Positions 1-8,723 of a stretch of 64,000 nucleotides of DNA are shown piece by piece (position 1 is the first letter of the stretch; each line of letters opens with the position of its first letter). Origin of the DNA: G963674685 sp963674685 (GTDB lineage: Bacteria > Lernaellota > Lernaellaia > JACKCT01); contig CAXXWT010000005.1 of NCBI GenBank assembly GCA_963674685.2, positions 248,001 to 312,000 of the forward strand, in the 5' to 3' direction. The position numbers and the translations under genes are program-made. The notes beneath the pieces are model-generated. The model made no database searches. It saw only the letters and a list, made by a program, of their open reading frames with translations, and was not told the origin of the DNA.

Positions 1-921
1 CGACTGAAAAAACGTTACGACGCGCCAAAAGGCGGTTCGTGGATCAGCGTTCCTCCGGCCAGAAGAGACATCTTCACCAATCCCTTCTACCCGCAACTCG
101 ACATGGTGCAGTTTACGCGGGGATGCGTCCACCGCTGCCGATTCTGTTCCATCAATGTTTTTTCCGGCGGTCAATATCAGAAGCGCAAAATCGAGGAGGT
201 CGAAAGCGAATACCCCGATCTTACCCGCAGGCATCTGATGGTGGCCGACGACAACCTTTACGGCGACCGGGAATATTGCCTGAAAGCTTTAAAAAGCCTG
301 GCGCCCCTGAAGCGATATCTGGGCGTCCAGGCGACGGTGGACATGGCTTTCGACGAGGAGGTCATGGACGCCGCGCAGGAGGCCAAAACCGGCGCGGTCT
401 TCGTCGGGCTGGAATCGGTGATCGGCGATTCGCTTAGCGAAACAGGCAAAACGCACAACCCCATCGACCGATACGCGGAGGCCGTCGCAAGTTTTCACCG
501 CCACGGCATTTTCGTGGAAGGCGGCCTGATGTTCGGCTTCGATCACGACGATCCCGGCGTTTTTGAACGAACGCTGAAATTCATCGAGGACATCGATCTG
601 GACGTGGCGCAAATCGCCGTGGTGACGCCCATGCCCGGAACGGCGCTGCACAAGCGCATGGAAACCGAAGGCCGCATTTTCGACGCCGACTGGAGTCATT
701 ACGATTGCAACAACGTGGTGTTTACGCCCAAGCTCATGAGCGTTGAGGAACTCGAACAGGGTCTGGCGTGGTTTCGCCAAAAGTATTACTCGCGCCGCGC
801 CATTGCCAAACGTTCGTTGAGCGCCTTTAAAAATTTCGATCTGGTCACCTGGGCCACGCAGACTGCCCTGAATCTGGGATTTAGAAAAAACCATCTCCTC
901 GGCCTGGATTATCCGCCATGA
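1..921 (+). CDS. Cobalamin-type radical SAM protein, C-terminal part (cut by window edge)
   Basis: The frame is open from the first base, so the N-terminal part, where relatives carry a B12-binding domain, lies outside the window. The visible part holds a radical SAM cluster motif CVHRCRFC (CxxxCxxC) preceded by TRG, a GLMFGFDHDD segment, and a TPMPGTAL...DWSHYD region followed by a basic C-terminal helix. These blocks recur in three more proteins between 2.7 and 10 kb. The family binds a 4Fe-4S cluster and cleaves S-adenosylmethionine; cobalamin-type members often methylate or rearrange unactivated carbons, including lipids such as hopanoids. The substrate here is unknown. The stop overlaps the start of the next gene by four bases (ATGA), so the three plus-strand genes look like one operon. 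Confidence 0.88.
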   Translation, partial: RLKKRYDAPKGGSWISVPPARRDIFTNPFYPQLDMVQFTRGCVHRCRFCSINVFSGGQYQKRKIEEVESEYPDLTRRHLMVADDNLYGDREYCLKALKSLAPLKRYLGVQATVDMAFDEEVMDAAQEAKTGAVFVGLESVIGDSLSETGKTHNPIDRYAEAVASFHRHGIFVEGGLMFGFDHDDPGVFERTLKFIEDIDLDVAQIAVVTPMPGTALHKRMETEGRIFDADWSHYDCNNVVFTPKLMSVEELEQGLAWFRQKYYSRRAIAKRSLSAFKNFDLVTWATQTALNLGFRKNHLLGLDYPP

Positions 922-1667
922 CATTATCCCTGAAAAACGTCGACCGAAGGCTCTTTCGCCACCGCGTCGAACTGGCGTCGCTTATCGGCGGCGTCGGATT
1001 TGTATTTTTCCTTTTCACGAACACGCATTTCACAAGGCTCATGGCGCAAGCGCTGGCGCTGCCGGAAGAAAAGGCGATCGCCGCCGTTTACTGGGCGCTG
1101 GCCGCCTGGAATCTTGCGGCATCGGCGCTGCGCATCTGGGCCGGCGGCACGCTGGGCGGCGCGCGGATGATGGCGATTAACGTGCAAAGCGAAACCTTGA
1201 TCACCGCCGGACCCTACGGTCACGTCCGCAATCCGATTTATCTTTCGGATGTCATGACCCTGGCGGGTATGGGCCTCGTCGTTCCCTGGCCCGGAAGCGT
1301 GCTGGTCTGGACTCTGCTCGCCCTGATCTATCCGCGCCTGATGGCGTATGAGGAAAAGAATCTGCTGGCGTCGCTGGGCGGCAGTTACGCCGAGTTTCAA
1401 AAGCACGTGCCGCGATTCGGATGGCGCGTTCCGGCGTACCGCCCGGAAGGCAAGGCCGCCTCGGGCGCTTTCGATTGGCGCGAGGGCCTGGCCAACAATT
1501 TTATTTACATCCCGCTTATTCCCGGCTTCGCCGTGTGCGCCGTAACCGGCGTGCTCTGGCACGGCGTGGCCGTCGGCGCCGTCGGGCCGCTGGGCTGGAT
1601 CGCGCTGCACTTCTGGCAAAACTTTAAATCCGGCGGGCTGGCGGAAAAAAGCGGAGACTCCCCTTGA
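918..1667 (+). CDS. Isoprenylcysteine/phospholipid methyltransferase-like membrane protein
   Basis: This 249-residue protein has several hydrophobic segments and the hallmark of the ICMT/PEMT/NnrU-type membrane methyltransferase fold: GPYGHVRNPIYLS around residue 95, then YEEKNLL and GGSYAEF, which match the SAM-binding C-terminal half of that family. About 80 further residues with two probable membrane segments follow the core, so it is longer than minimal members. Its ATG overlaps the radical SAM stop (ATGA), and its TGA overlaps the TTG of the flavoprotein behind it, so all three are translationally coupled. In bacteria such proteins often methylate small molecules or lipids rather than prenylated proteins. 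The substrate is not predictable. Family call is firm; role is inference. Confidence 0.78.
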   Translation: MTLSLKNVDRRLFRHRVELASLIGGVGFVFFLFTNTHFTRLMAQALALPEEKAIAAVYWALAAWNLAASALRIWAGGTLGGARMMAINVQSETLITAGPYGHVRNPIYLSDVMTLAGMGLVVPWPGSVLVWTLLALIYPRLMAYEEKNLLASLGGSYAEFQKHVPRFGWRVPAYRPEGKAASGAFDWREGLANNFIYIPLIPGFAVCAVTGVLWHGVAVGAVGPLGWIALHFWQNFKSGGLAEKSGDSP

Positions 1668-2716
1668 AGCAAGCGGACGCCGAAGTCGGAATTATCGGCG
1701 CCGGCCCCGGCGGCTCCACGGCGGCATTGCATCTGGCCGCACGCGGCGTGAGCACTCTGGTCTTCGATCACAGCCACCCGCGCGAGAAAGTGTGCGGCGG
1801 CGGCCTGTCATCCATGGCCGTGACGATGTTCCCGGAACTTGCCGAACTGCGCGCCTCGGGACGCTCGGGAACGATACTGCGTGTGTTGAGCCCGGCGGGC
1901 AGGCTCTATGAAGTCGGCGGAGGCGGCAACACTTTCGCCGTGGACCGCGCGGTGCTGGATGAGTTCCTTCTAAAGCGCGCTGTCGCGGCGGGAGCAACGC
2001 ACGTCCGCGAGAAAGTGCGTGATCTGTCAAAGCATGATAACGGATGGCGGATCGATACGACGCGCGGGAAATACTTCGTTTCACAAATCATCGGCGCAGA
2101 CGGCGCGAATTCTTTAACAAGGCGCAAACTGATCGGACCGATTCCCAAAAAGCATCTGGCCGTCGGCGCGCATTATTTGATCCCGGACCTTAACCCCCCG
2201 TCGGCTCTGATAAAACTCTTCGGCGACGTGCGCGGCTATGCGTGGGTATTCAACCGAAAGCGCCTGTCGTCCGTCGGCGTCGGCATCGCACTAAAAGACG
2301 CGCGAGATTGGCGCGAGCGGCTGACGGCCTTCGCAAAAGAGCAGGCGCCGCAAGTTGCGTTGCCGCCCGTGCAAAGCTGGATTCTGCCCTTTGCCGCGGA
2401 CGAATCCGCATTCGCCCCCATTTTATCCGGCGACAACTGGTGCATCATCGGCGACGCCGCCGGGCACGTGAATCCCATGACCGGCGAAGGAATCGTCTAC
2501 GCCATGCGGGGAGGCCGCCTCGCCGCCGAGAGCATCATCAAAGGCGATATCAAATCCTTCGACGCCGCGTGGCGCAAAGCTTATCTGGAGCGATTTCTAA
2601 AGGCTCTGAAATTATCCAGGTTGCTGACCAAGCCTCGCCTGATTGAGTTCATCCTCATGGCAAGCCGCGTTCGCTTGGTTAAGAAAAAAGTCTTTGCGTC
2701 GTTTAATGCTTCGTGA
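1664..2716 (+). CDS. Geranylgeranyl-reductase-family FAD oxidoreductase
   Basis: The 350-residue protein opens with a Rossmann FAD site (IGAGPGGSTAALHLA) and a dinucleotide-binding REKVCGGGL segment. Near residue 260 it has CIIGDAAGHVNPMTGEGI, the GD motif contacting FAD ribityl and phosphate. This order defines the geranylgeranyl reductase/digeranylgeranylglycerophospholipid reductase group, which saturates isoprenoid double bonds; some relatives are halogenases or quinone-linked oxidoreductases. The start is TTG, overlapping the preceding stop (TTGA), which fits tight coupling with the methyltransferase and radical SAM genes. The C-terminus (RVRLVKKK) is basic and could sit at the membrane. 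The context suggests modification of an isoprenoid or other lipid; that is inference. Confidence 0.85.
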   Translation: MKQADAEVGIIGAGPGGSTAALHLAARGVSTLVFDHSHPREKVCGGGLSSMAVTMFPELAELRASGRSGTILRVLSPAGRLYEVGGGGNTFAVDRAVLDEFLLKRAVAAGATHVREKVRDLSKHDNGWRIDTTRGKYFVSQIIGADGANSLTRRKLIGPIPKKHLAVGAHYLIPDLNPPSALIKLFGDVRGYAWVFNRKRLSSVGVGIALKDARDWRERLTAFAKEQAPQVALPPVQSWILPFAADESAFAPILSGDNWCIIGDAAGHVNPMTGEGIVYAMRGGRLAAESIIKGDIKSFDAAWRKAYLERFLKALKLSRLLTKPRLIEFILMASRVRLVKKKVFASFNAS

Positions 2717-2718
2717 TT

Positions 2719-4077
2719 TCAGACCTGCGGCGCAACACCTTTGCGCGCGTCGCGGCGGAACAACACGAGGTTGTTGGCGAACACCAGAGAAATCGCCGCC
2801 AGGTCGGGAAAGAAACTGCGCATGCGCGGCAGCGGCGGCGGCGAAAAGCGCCTTAGCACGGCGGGGATCGTCGTGATCTTCCGGCACGCATCCCAATAAA
2901 GCTCGGTCAGACGCTCGGGAGTCAGATTCTTCGGGCGGTACACGCACGTATAACTATCGTAATGCGACCAGTCTTTCGTCAGCAGACGCCCTTCCCCATC
3001 GAGGCGTTTAAAAAGCGGCGTTCCCGGAAACGGCGTCATGATAAAAAGCGAGATCATGGGAATCTTTTCGGTCAGCATGAAGTCCACGTTGCGCGCGATG
3101 GTCTCTTCCGTGTCTTCATCGAATCCCAGAATCATCCCGGCCAGCACCAGGACACCGGCTTTGCGATATCGCGTGATGAGTTCGCGATAGCGTTCGGGTT
3201 TGTTCAGCCTGTCCTTTCCCACGGCGGCCAGATTTTCCTCGCAGACGTTTTCGATCCCCACCACGGCCATTTGAAATCCGCTGCGCGCAGCCAACCGCAA
3301 AAGCTCCTTGTTTTCGGCAAACGCGAGCGTGAGCTGCGCCGACCACGAAATGTCCAGCGGGATCAGCGCCTCGAAAAGTCGGGCGGCGTAGTCCGCGTTG
3401 GCCGTCAGATTGTCGTCCACGAAAAAAACATAGCGGCTCGTTTTGCGAATGGCCTTAACATCCTCGATGACTTCCCCGACGGGACGGCGGCGATAACTGC
3501 GGCCGTAAATTTGCGGGACCGTGCAAAAGTCGCAGTGATGCGGGCATCCCCGCGTGGTCTGCGCCGGGCGAAGAAGCGTGTAATATTTGTTGTTGGCGAC
3601 AAGGTCCAATCTCGGCCGCGCCAGTTTCTCCATGGAATGACGCTCATCGCAGCGATATAATTTTTGCGGCTTACCGGCCTTGAAATCTTCCAGCAGCGCA
3701 TCCCAGACATTTTCCGCCTCGCCCACGACAATCGCGTCGGCGTGCGCGGCGGCTTCGTCGGGATTGAGCGTAACGTGCGCGCCGCCCAGAACCACCGGAA
3801 CGCCCCGGCCGCGAAATTTATCCGCAAGTTGATAAGCCCGCATGGCCCTTTGCGTGAGAACCGTGACGGCCACGAGGTCCGCGGCCTCGTTGCCGCTAAC
3901 CGGAAATAGCGCGTCGTTGATGATTTGCACTTCCCAATCGTGGGGCGTCATCCCCGCAAGATAAGGCAGAGTCAGCGTGCGCATGCCCTCGCGTTTTATG
4001 CGCACTGCGTTGCCCGAAACATCCAGCCGGGACGGTTCGATCATCAGAAGCTTTGGTTTTTCACCTTGTTGAGTCAT
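2719..4077 (-). CDS. B12-binding-domain radical SAM protein
   Basis: A 452-residue protein convergent with the flavoprotein, with only two bases between the stops. Residues ~10-130 form a Rossmann-like cobalamin-binding-type domain (GLGG-like VVLGGAHVTLNPDEA, then VVGEAENVW). The radical SAM motif CPHHCDFC uses C178, C182 and C185. A GMILGFDEDTEET block and TPFPGTPLFKRLDGEGR...DWSHYD follow, then a basic C-terminal helix. I place the start at the ATG preceded by AGGCGGCG; a TTG ten codons upstream is possible but has no ribosome site. The canonical DxHxxG cobalamin ligand motif is absent, as in many members of this class. It could be a methylase or a C-C bond forming enzyme; the target is unknown. 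Confidence 0.88.
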   Translation of the reverse strand: MTQQGEKPKLLMIEPSRLDVSGNAVRIKREGMRTLTLPYLAGMTPHDWEVQIINDALFPVSGNEAADLVAVTVLTQRAMRAYQLADKFRGRGVPVVLGGAHVTLNPDEAAAHADAIVVGEAENVWDALLEDFKAGKPQKLYRCDERHSMEKLARPRLDLVANNKYYTLLRPAQTTRGCPHHCDFCTVPQIYGRSYRRRPVGEVIEDVKAIRKTSRYVFFVDDNLTANADYAARLFEALIPLDISWSAQLTLAFAENKELLRLAARSGFQMAVVGIENVCEENLAAVGKDRLNKPERYRELITRYRKAGVLVLAGMILGFDEDTEETIARNVDFMLTEKIPMISLFIMTPFPGTPLFKRLDGEGRLLTKDWSHYDSYTCVYRPKNLTPERLTELYWDACRKITTIPAVLRRFSPPPLPRMRSFFPDLAAISLVFANNLVLFRRDARKGVAPQV

Positions 4078-4232
4078 GGGATCGCCGCCTGAAAGCTCGT
4101 GAAACAAAGTGTTTATTTTTTCGACGCACGCGGGCGATTAGAGTTTCGACGCTACCGATAAAAACCGCCGTTTACAAGAAGCCCGTTTCGCAAATCAGTT
4201 GCAAATTCATTTTCATTTCGGAAAGCGCCTGT

Positions 4233-4286
4233 TGTCATTCCGAGTGAAGCAACCGCAGGTTGCGAAGTCGAGGAATCCCTTCAAAG
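4233..4286 (+). repeat. Dispersed TGTCATTCCGA...GAGGAATCCCTT repeat, single arm
   Basis: It starts TGTCATTCCGAG and ends GAGGAATCCCTTCAAAG, with an inner palindrome GCAACC-GCA-GGTTGC. The same ends occur as an inverted pair near 37.6 kb. It lies in the 340-base gap between the divergent radical SAM and C45-like genes, which otherwise holds no gene that I can support. Confidence 0.75.
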
Positions 4287-4370
4287 AGATGTTATCGATT
4301 TGCTTCATTATCGAAAATCGCCAAATTTCCCAGTTCGTTAATTTAGTCTTTATTCATTGGAAAAGAAATG

Positions 4371-4379
4371 TGGTATAAT
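4371..4379 (+). promoter_or_regulatory. Extended -10 promoter (TGGTATAAT)
   Basis: A perfect TATAAT is preceded by TG and one base, 39 bases before the next start codon. The -35 region is poor (TATTCA at 17-base spacing), as expected for an extended -10 promoter. The same AATGTGGTATAAT string recurs near 37.95 kb before another exported or membrane protein gene. Confidence 0.6.
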
Positions 4380-4418
4380 CCAATTAAGTTGTGACTGATG
4401 GATTTTGGGGATTAAGCC

Positions 4419-5855
4419 ATGCGTTGTATTTTCATCTTTTTCGCCCTGTTTCCCTTCATCATTGTTTCAGCATCCGGCGCCGCGACAACTCCCGATGTCA
4501 ACGGAGAAATGGCGGAGTTCGAAAACGGCGTGCGCGTGCTTCGTTTGTGGGGCACGAATTACGAAATGGGATTCGCGCACGGCTATCTGCTGGCGCCGGA
4601 AATCCTGCGTATGATGGAAATCTACGCCTTCCCGCCGCCCGACACGGGAACATGGCTTTATGACTGGGCGCGCGGTTTCGTTCTGGACCATTTCATGTTT
4701 CCCGATGAATACGTCCAGGAAGCGCAGGGCATATACGACGGGATGATCGAAGCCGGCGTCGAGACGTTCGTGACGGTCCTGGGTCGGAACTTCGACGTTG
4801 AAGACATCATCACCTTCTCAGGACTCTCGGAGGTCACGGGCCTGTTCTGCACGACGCTGATCGGCTGGAACACGGCCACGGATATGGACGCCGTGATCGA
4901 CGGCGAACTGGTGGTGGGACACAACACGGATTATGTCATGGAGCCCGAAGACGCTTTCTATCAGGGCGAAAAAGGCGTCGTGTTCGTTTATCACCCGGAC
5001 GATGAAAACAAGCAGCCTTTCATCAACATCACTTATCCCGGATTCATGGGCCTTGTCATCGGCGTCAACGCGTCGGGCCTCGGACTCATGATCAACCGCG
5101 GCCAGTACGAAACGCCCTATAGCGAATGGGACTTCGATCCGCCGATGGCGCCGGGGGTATGGTATTCGAGGCAGGCGCTGGCTTCGCGGGACGCCAATCA
5201 CGACGGCGTGGAAAATATTCACGACCTGATCGCCTTTTATGGAAACATCCGCCATTTTTCATCGTTTCTCGTGCAGGTCTTCGGCCCGAAAGACGATTAC
5301 GATCCGCCCACGGCGACCATGGAAATCAACAACACGACGAGAGCGATCCGCTACCCGGCAGACGATCCCAACTTCGCGCCGGACATCATGATAACGCTGA
5401 ACTGGGAAGATGAACTGCTTCCGCAAAGAGCGCAGAATCATGAAATTCGCTATCAGGCGACGGAATACGCCATCAACGATATGTACGGCGGACAGTTCAC
5501 GCGGTCGAACTTATGGAGCCTTCTCAAAATTTCCAGCGGCAAGGAGCCCGACTCCATCACGGCGCACACCACGATGATTCTGCCGAAGCAGCGCAAGCTG
5601 GCCGTGTCGCTTTGGAGCAGTTATGAAAATGTTCCCGCCAATACGCATACATGGTTCGACTACGACGAACTGTTCATGTACCTGCCCGGCGACGACGACG
5701 CCGATGACGACACGGCTTCGCCTGACGACGACGACGATGACGACGTAAACGACGATTTGGACGATGACGCGGATGACGACATCATCGCCGACGACGACCA
5801 GGGCGACGCATCCGATTCGGACGGTAACGACTCTAAGAGCGCCTGCGGATGCTGA
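4419..5855 (+). CDS. Exported C45-like (acyltransferase/Ntn-hydrolase) protein with Asp-rich tail ending CGC
   Basis: Residues 1-20 form a signal peptide. A WGTNYEMGFAHGYLL block at 44-58 and an internal GLFCTTLIGWNTATDMD segment (C144) followed by GELVVGHNTDY match the peptidase C45/acyl-CoA:6-aminopenicillanate acyltransferase family, in which the Cys becomes the N-terminal nucleophile after self-cleavage and the NTD pair lies in the active site. The target is probably an amide or ester outside the inner membrane. After about residue 425 comes a low-complexity Asp/Ala run of some 40 residues, and the protein ends SACGC. A second exported protein in this window, at 21.8 kb, has the same Asp-rich tail and GCGC end. 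Unlike MYXO-CTERM there is no membrane helix after the Cys. Monocistronic, with its own promoter. Confidence 0.72.
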   Translation: MRCIFIFFALFPFIIVSASGAATTPDVNGEMAEFENGVRVLRLWGTNYEMGFAHGYLLAPEILRMMEIYAFPPPDTGTWLYDWARGFVLDHFMFPDEYVQEAQGIYDGMIEAGVETFVTVLGRNFDVEDIITFSGLSEVTGLFCTTLIGWNTATDMDAVIDGELVVGHNTDYVMEPEDAFYQGEKGVVFVYHPDDENKQPFINITYPGFMGLVIGVNASGLGLMINRGQYETPYSEWDFDPPMAPGVWYSRQALASRDANHDGVENIHDLIAFYGNIRHFSSFLVQVFGPKDDYDPPTATMEINNTTRAIRYPADDPNFAPDIMITLNWEDELLPQRAQNHEIRYQATEYAINDMYGGQFTRSNLWSLLKISSGKEPDSITAHTTMILPKQRKLAVSLWSSYENVPANTHTWFDYDELFMYLPGDDDADDDTASPDDDDDDDVNDDLDDDADDDIIADDDQGDASDSDGNDSKSACGC

Positions 5856-5872
5856 CCGGGCCAATAACACTC

Positions 5873-5921
5873 CCCGGATGCGGTCATAACGACTGACGGC
5901 GTCACGCAAAACGCATCCGGG
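5873..5921 (+). terminator. Long-loop hairpin after the C45-like gene
   Basis: CCCGGATGCG pairs perfectly with CGCATCCGGG over ten bases, with a 29-base loop. It lies 18 bases after the stop codon but has no U-run, only AAAAATCCTTT. It could end transcription or protect the 3' end. Confidence 0.4.
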
Positions 5922-5990
5922 AAAAATCCTTTATTATGGCACTTAATGTCTATTGTCAGCTCATGCCACTTTGAGTAAGCTCTTCATACG

Positions 5991-6602
5991 ATGCCTAATT
6001 CAAACACGCGGGAAAACAAAAAGGCCCAGGTCCGGGAAAGGATCATCGCGCAGGCGCTGAAGCTTTTCGAGCGGCAGGGCTATGAAAGGACCACGATCAA
6101 CGAAATCGCCGTTGCCGCGAAAATATCAACCCGCACTTTTTTCCGGTACTTCCCGTCCAAGGACATGGTGATTTTTCCGACGCATGACGCCTATATCGCT
6201 CACTTCCGGCATTTATTGAAGCACTACGCCAATGATTCTTCTCCCATGGAAACAGTCTCCAACGCGCTTCGACACATGGCGAAAGAATACATGGCGGCCG
6301 CCGATGAACACCTGCGTTACCAGAGAATTATCGGATCATCCGACACGCTGCTCGCGCGAAGCGTCGCTTTCGACTGGCAGTGGGAAGAAGCGATTGCGGA
6401 TGTCTGGAAAAGAGCATATCCGCGCACCCCGGCCCATGATCGCCGGGCGGCCTACGTCGCCGGCGCCATCATGGGCGCCGTCAACGCCCTGACCTCCATG
6501 TGGTACGCCGGCGGCTGCCGGCAGAATCTCCTGAAATGGGGCGAAACCACGATGGAGCTTCTGGCCAAAGGCATCGGCGGGGATCCGTCCGGCAAAAAAT
6601 AA
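5991..6602 (+). CDS. TetR/AcrR-family transcriptional regulator
   Basis: This 203-residue protein has a basic N-terminus and a typical TetR helix-turn-helix: RERIIAQALKLFERQGYERT, then TINEIAVAAKISTRTFFRYF with the conserved FFRYFPSKD. The C-terminal ligand domain is helical and rich in Trp and aromatics, like regulators of the mycofactocin/AcrR type, but the ligand cannot be predicted. It stands alone between the C45-like gene and a long palindrome; the next gene is a radical SAM protein on the same strand 770 bases away. It may control the C45-like gene or the radical SAM genes. No operator was recognised with confidence; an AAAAGGCG-A-CGCCTTTT palindrome before the radical SAM gene is one candidate. 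Confidence 0.88.
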   Translation: MPNSNTRENKKAQVRERIIAQALKLFERQGYERTTINEIAVAAKISTRTFFRYFPSKDMVIFPTHDAYIAHFRHLLKHYANDSSPMETVSNALRHMAKEYMAAADEHLRYQRIIGSSDTLLARSVAFDWQWEEAIADVWKRAYPRTPAHDRRAAYVAGAIMGAVNALTSMWYAGGCRQNLLKWGETTMELLAKGIGGDPSGKK

Positions 6603-6633
6603 AAGACTCTTTCGAAACGTCATTGGCTTCCCC

Positions 6634-7131
6634 ATAAATTTATCGCCGGTACAATATATGAAGTGTCGTGAAAAGCGAAATCGTGAATATTAAAATTTTG
6701 GGTTCTTCGAAGATCACCGTACTTCATCCTGAAATGAAGAAGAAAATTATTTTTCGTCCTTGACATTTCCTTTGGGATGGAATTTTTGCTTATAGGTTTT
6801 GAAAGGACGTTTTTGATCGACGTCGCGGGCAATCCCTTCAAGATAAAAGGATCGGATGACATGTCGACAATTCGGTGATTTATTGGCGGCTTTATCGCGG
6901 TCTCCTGACTCCCAAATAGGGAAATGTCCTTTCAAAACCTTAAATGACGGGCTTTTCCATCCCAAAGGAAATGTCAAGGATCGACGACCGCCCTTTTTAG
7001 GCGGCGAAAAATAATTTTCTTCTTCGCAAAGTTTGAGAAGCGGGTGTTAAAGTACGGTAATCTCCGAAGAACCAAATTTTTGCGTTTCCCTTTTACTCAT
7101 GAACTGGTATATTGATCGCAGTTTAATTTAT
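6634..7131. repeat. ~500-bp imperfect inverted repeat (palindromic element)
   Basis: The left arm (about 6634-6812) and right arm (about 6921-7131) are imperfect reverse complements, for example GGTTCTTCGAAGATCACCGT against a right-arm reverse complement GGTTCTTCGGAGATTACCGT, and TTGACATTTCCTTTGGGATGG in both arms. Inner ends are GGTTTTGAAAGGAC and GTCCTTTCAAAACC around a ~108-base spacer. The right arm has an extra short hairpin (CCGCC-CTTTTTA-GGCGG). No transposase is present, and the reading frames across it look non-coding. It may be a MITE-like element, an inverted duplication of an intergenic region, or a structured RNA. Confidence 0.72.
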
Positions 7132-7372
7132 TCAATCAACAAGTCGGGGCGAATTTAATTCGGATGCATGGGGCGTCATAAGCGCGCACTGCTGTCAATG
7201 CGCCCGGGGGGAAAACCGCCATGCACGCACTTAACTTCATGCCCAGCCCCCGCAATCCAAAAGGCGACGCCTTTTGCATCATGGAAATATTAACCGGCGC
7301 CGTTCGCATACCCGCGCCGACAAGCGCGCCTGAGATTTGTTTTTACACTTTTATTCATCACGGAGATTGTCA
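7132..7372 (+). promoter_or_regulatory. Upstream region of a radical SAM gene, with an 8+1+8 palindrome
   Basis: No gene is supported here. A palindrome AAAAGGCG-A-CGCCTTTT lies at 7259-7275, about 100 bases before the start codon, and could be an operator for the nearby TetR regulator. A TGGTATATT extended -10-like site lies in the edge of the preceding repeat (7105). I looked for a cobalamin riboswitch, given the B12-type gene downstream, and found none. Confidence 0.3.
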
Positions 7373-8692
7373 ATGAAGCTATTGCTCATTTTGCCGTCTC
7401 AACTGGATCACGACGGCAATCCCATACGCCGCAAAAAAGCCGCATTAAATCTTAACCTGAATTTAATGCTTCTGGCGGGCCTGACGCCAAAAGATGTCGA
7501 GGTGCAGGTTATCAACGATTATGTCACGGAAGTGGATCCCGACATCCCCTGCGACCTCGTCGGCATCACCACCACCATCGCCACGGCCTACAGGGCGTAT
7601 CAACTGGCAAAGCAATTTCGCGACAGAGGCAAAACCGTCGTCCTGGGAGGATTTCACGCCTCCATCATGCCCGAAGAGGCCAGTCAGCACTGTGACGCCC
7701 TGGTCATCGGCGAGGCCGATGAAACGTGGCCCGAATTGATCGACGATTTTCGGCACGGAACACTCAAGCCGGTCTATCAAAAAGACACCCTGCCGGATCT
7801 GAGCCGTCTGCCCACGCCCCGTTATGATCTCGCCCAGCCGCACAAATACCGCGTGGAGGTCTTTCCGGTGGAAACGTCGAGGGGCTGCCCCATGGCGTGC
7901 GACTACTGCTGCGTGACAAGGTTTCACGGTTTCCAGCACAGACTGCGCCCCATCGGCGACATCATTCGGGACATCAAGGCCACCGGTTCGCGATTCATCG
8001 GCTTTGCGGATGACAACATGATCGGCCACAAGGAGCACGCGCGCGAGTTATTCAAAGCCATGATTCCGCTGAATATACGCTGGATGGGACAATCCACCAT
8101 GTACATGGCCGACGACGAGGAATTGCTCAACCTTGCCCTTCAAAGCGGAATGCGCCTGTGCTGGATCGGAATCGAGTCCATCCGCGCCTCGAACCTGGAA
8201 GAAGTCCATCGCAAGATCAATCAAATCAATGAATTCGAGCGCCGCATCAAGGCTTTCCGCGACCGGGGCGTCCTGGTGGCGACGAACATGATGTTCGGTT
8301 TCGACGATGAAAGCGAAGAGCATTATGAGCAAACGTACCAGTTTCTCATACGCAACCGCGTGTTTCCCTTTTTGTGGATGATGATCCCGGTGCCCGGATC
8401 GGCGCTGTACGAACGCTACGACAACGCCGGCCGGCTTTTGCACAAAGACTGGTCGCGATACAGCGCCTATGAAGTCGTTTTCAAGCCGAAAAACTTTACG
8501 CCGGAAAAACTCGAGGATCTTTTCTGGGAACTGGGTCAGCGCCTGTTTTCAGTGCGCAACAATTTCATGCGATCCTTTCCGTTGATTCGAAAAAACAATC
8601 TGAAGGAGGATTTTTTCATTCGCCTGGGAGAATTCGCCATCGGCAACGCCGTCGGTCGCGCCGCAAAGCAGAGGTGGCCGACGACATGGTGA
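7373..8692 (+). CDS. B12-binding-domain radical SAM protein
   Basis: A 439-residue relative of the other radical SAM proteins in this region. The N-terminal domain has the cobalamin-binding-type pattern (VVLGGFHASIMPEEA, VIGEADETW). The cluster motif is CPMACDYC at C172, C176 and C179, followed by an extra Cys. A MMFGFDDESEEH block and IPVPGSALYERYDNAGR...DWSRYSAY follow. The start is the ATG with GGAG seven bases upstream; an ORF extension of twelve codons has no ribosome site. It stands alone, and converges tail-to-tail with the next radical SAM gene, 31 bases between stops. Cobalamin is inferred from domain type. The substrate is unknown. Confidence 0.88.
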   Translation: MKLLLILPSQLDHDGNPIRRKKAALNLNLNLMLLAGLTPKDVEVQVINDYVTEVDPDIPCDLVGITTTIATAYRAYQLAKQFRDRGKTVVLGGFHASIMPEEASQHCDALVIGEADETWPELIDDFRHGTLKPVYQKDTLPDLSRLPTPRYDLAQPHKYRVEVFPVETSRGCPMACDYCCVTRFHGFQHRLRPIGDIIRDIKATGSRFIGFADDNMIGHKEHARELFKAMIPLNIRWMGQSTMYMADDEELLNLALQSGMRLCWIGIESIRASNLEEVHRKINQINEFERRIKAFRDRGVLVATNMMFGFDDESEEHYEQTYQFLIRNRVFPFLWMMIPVPGSALYERYDNAGRLLHKDWSRYSAYEVVFKPKNFTPEKLEDLFWELGQRLFSVRNNFMRSFPLIRKNNLKEDFFIRLGEFAIGNAVGRAAKQRWPTTW

Positions 8693-8723
8693 CTTTTCAC
8701 GCAAAATGGAATCGACCGGAAGA

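Noticed and set aside
5660..5905. Ser-rich and Val-rich minus frames opposite the C45-like Asp tail
   Set aside because: Mirror translation of GAC/GAT repeats, as with other Asp-rich genes.
6747..6977. 76-codon minus-strand frame inside the long palindrome
   Set aside because: Both ends lie in the inverted arms; no ribosome site and no known motif.
7132..7372. Cobalamin riboswitch upstream of a B12-type radical SAM gene
   Set aside because: No B12-box or matching multi-stem layout could be seen; the same search before the other radical SAM genes also failed.
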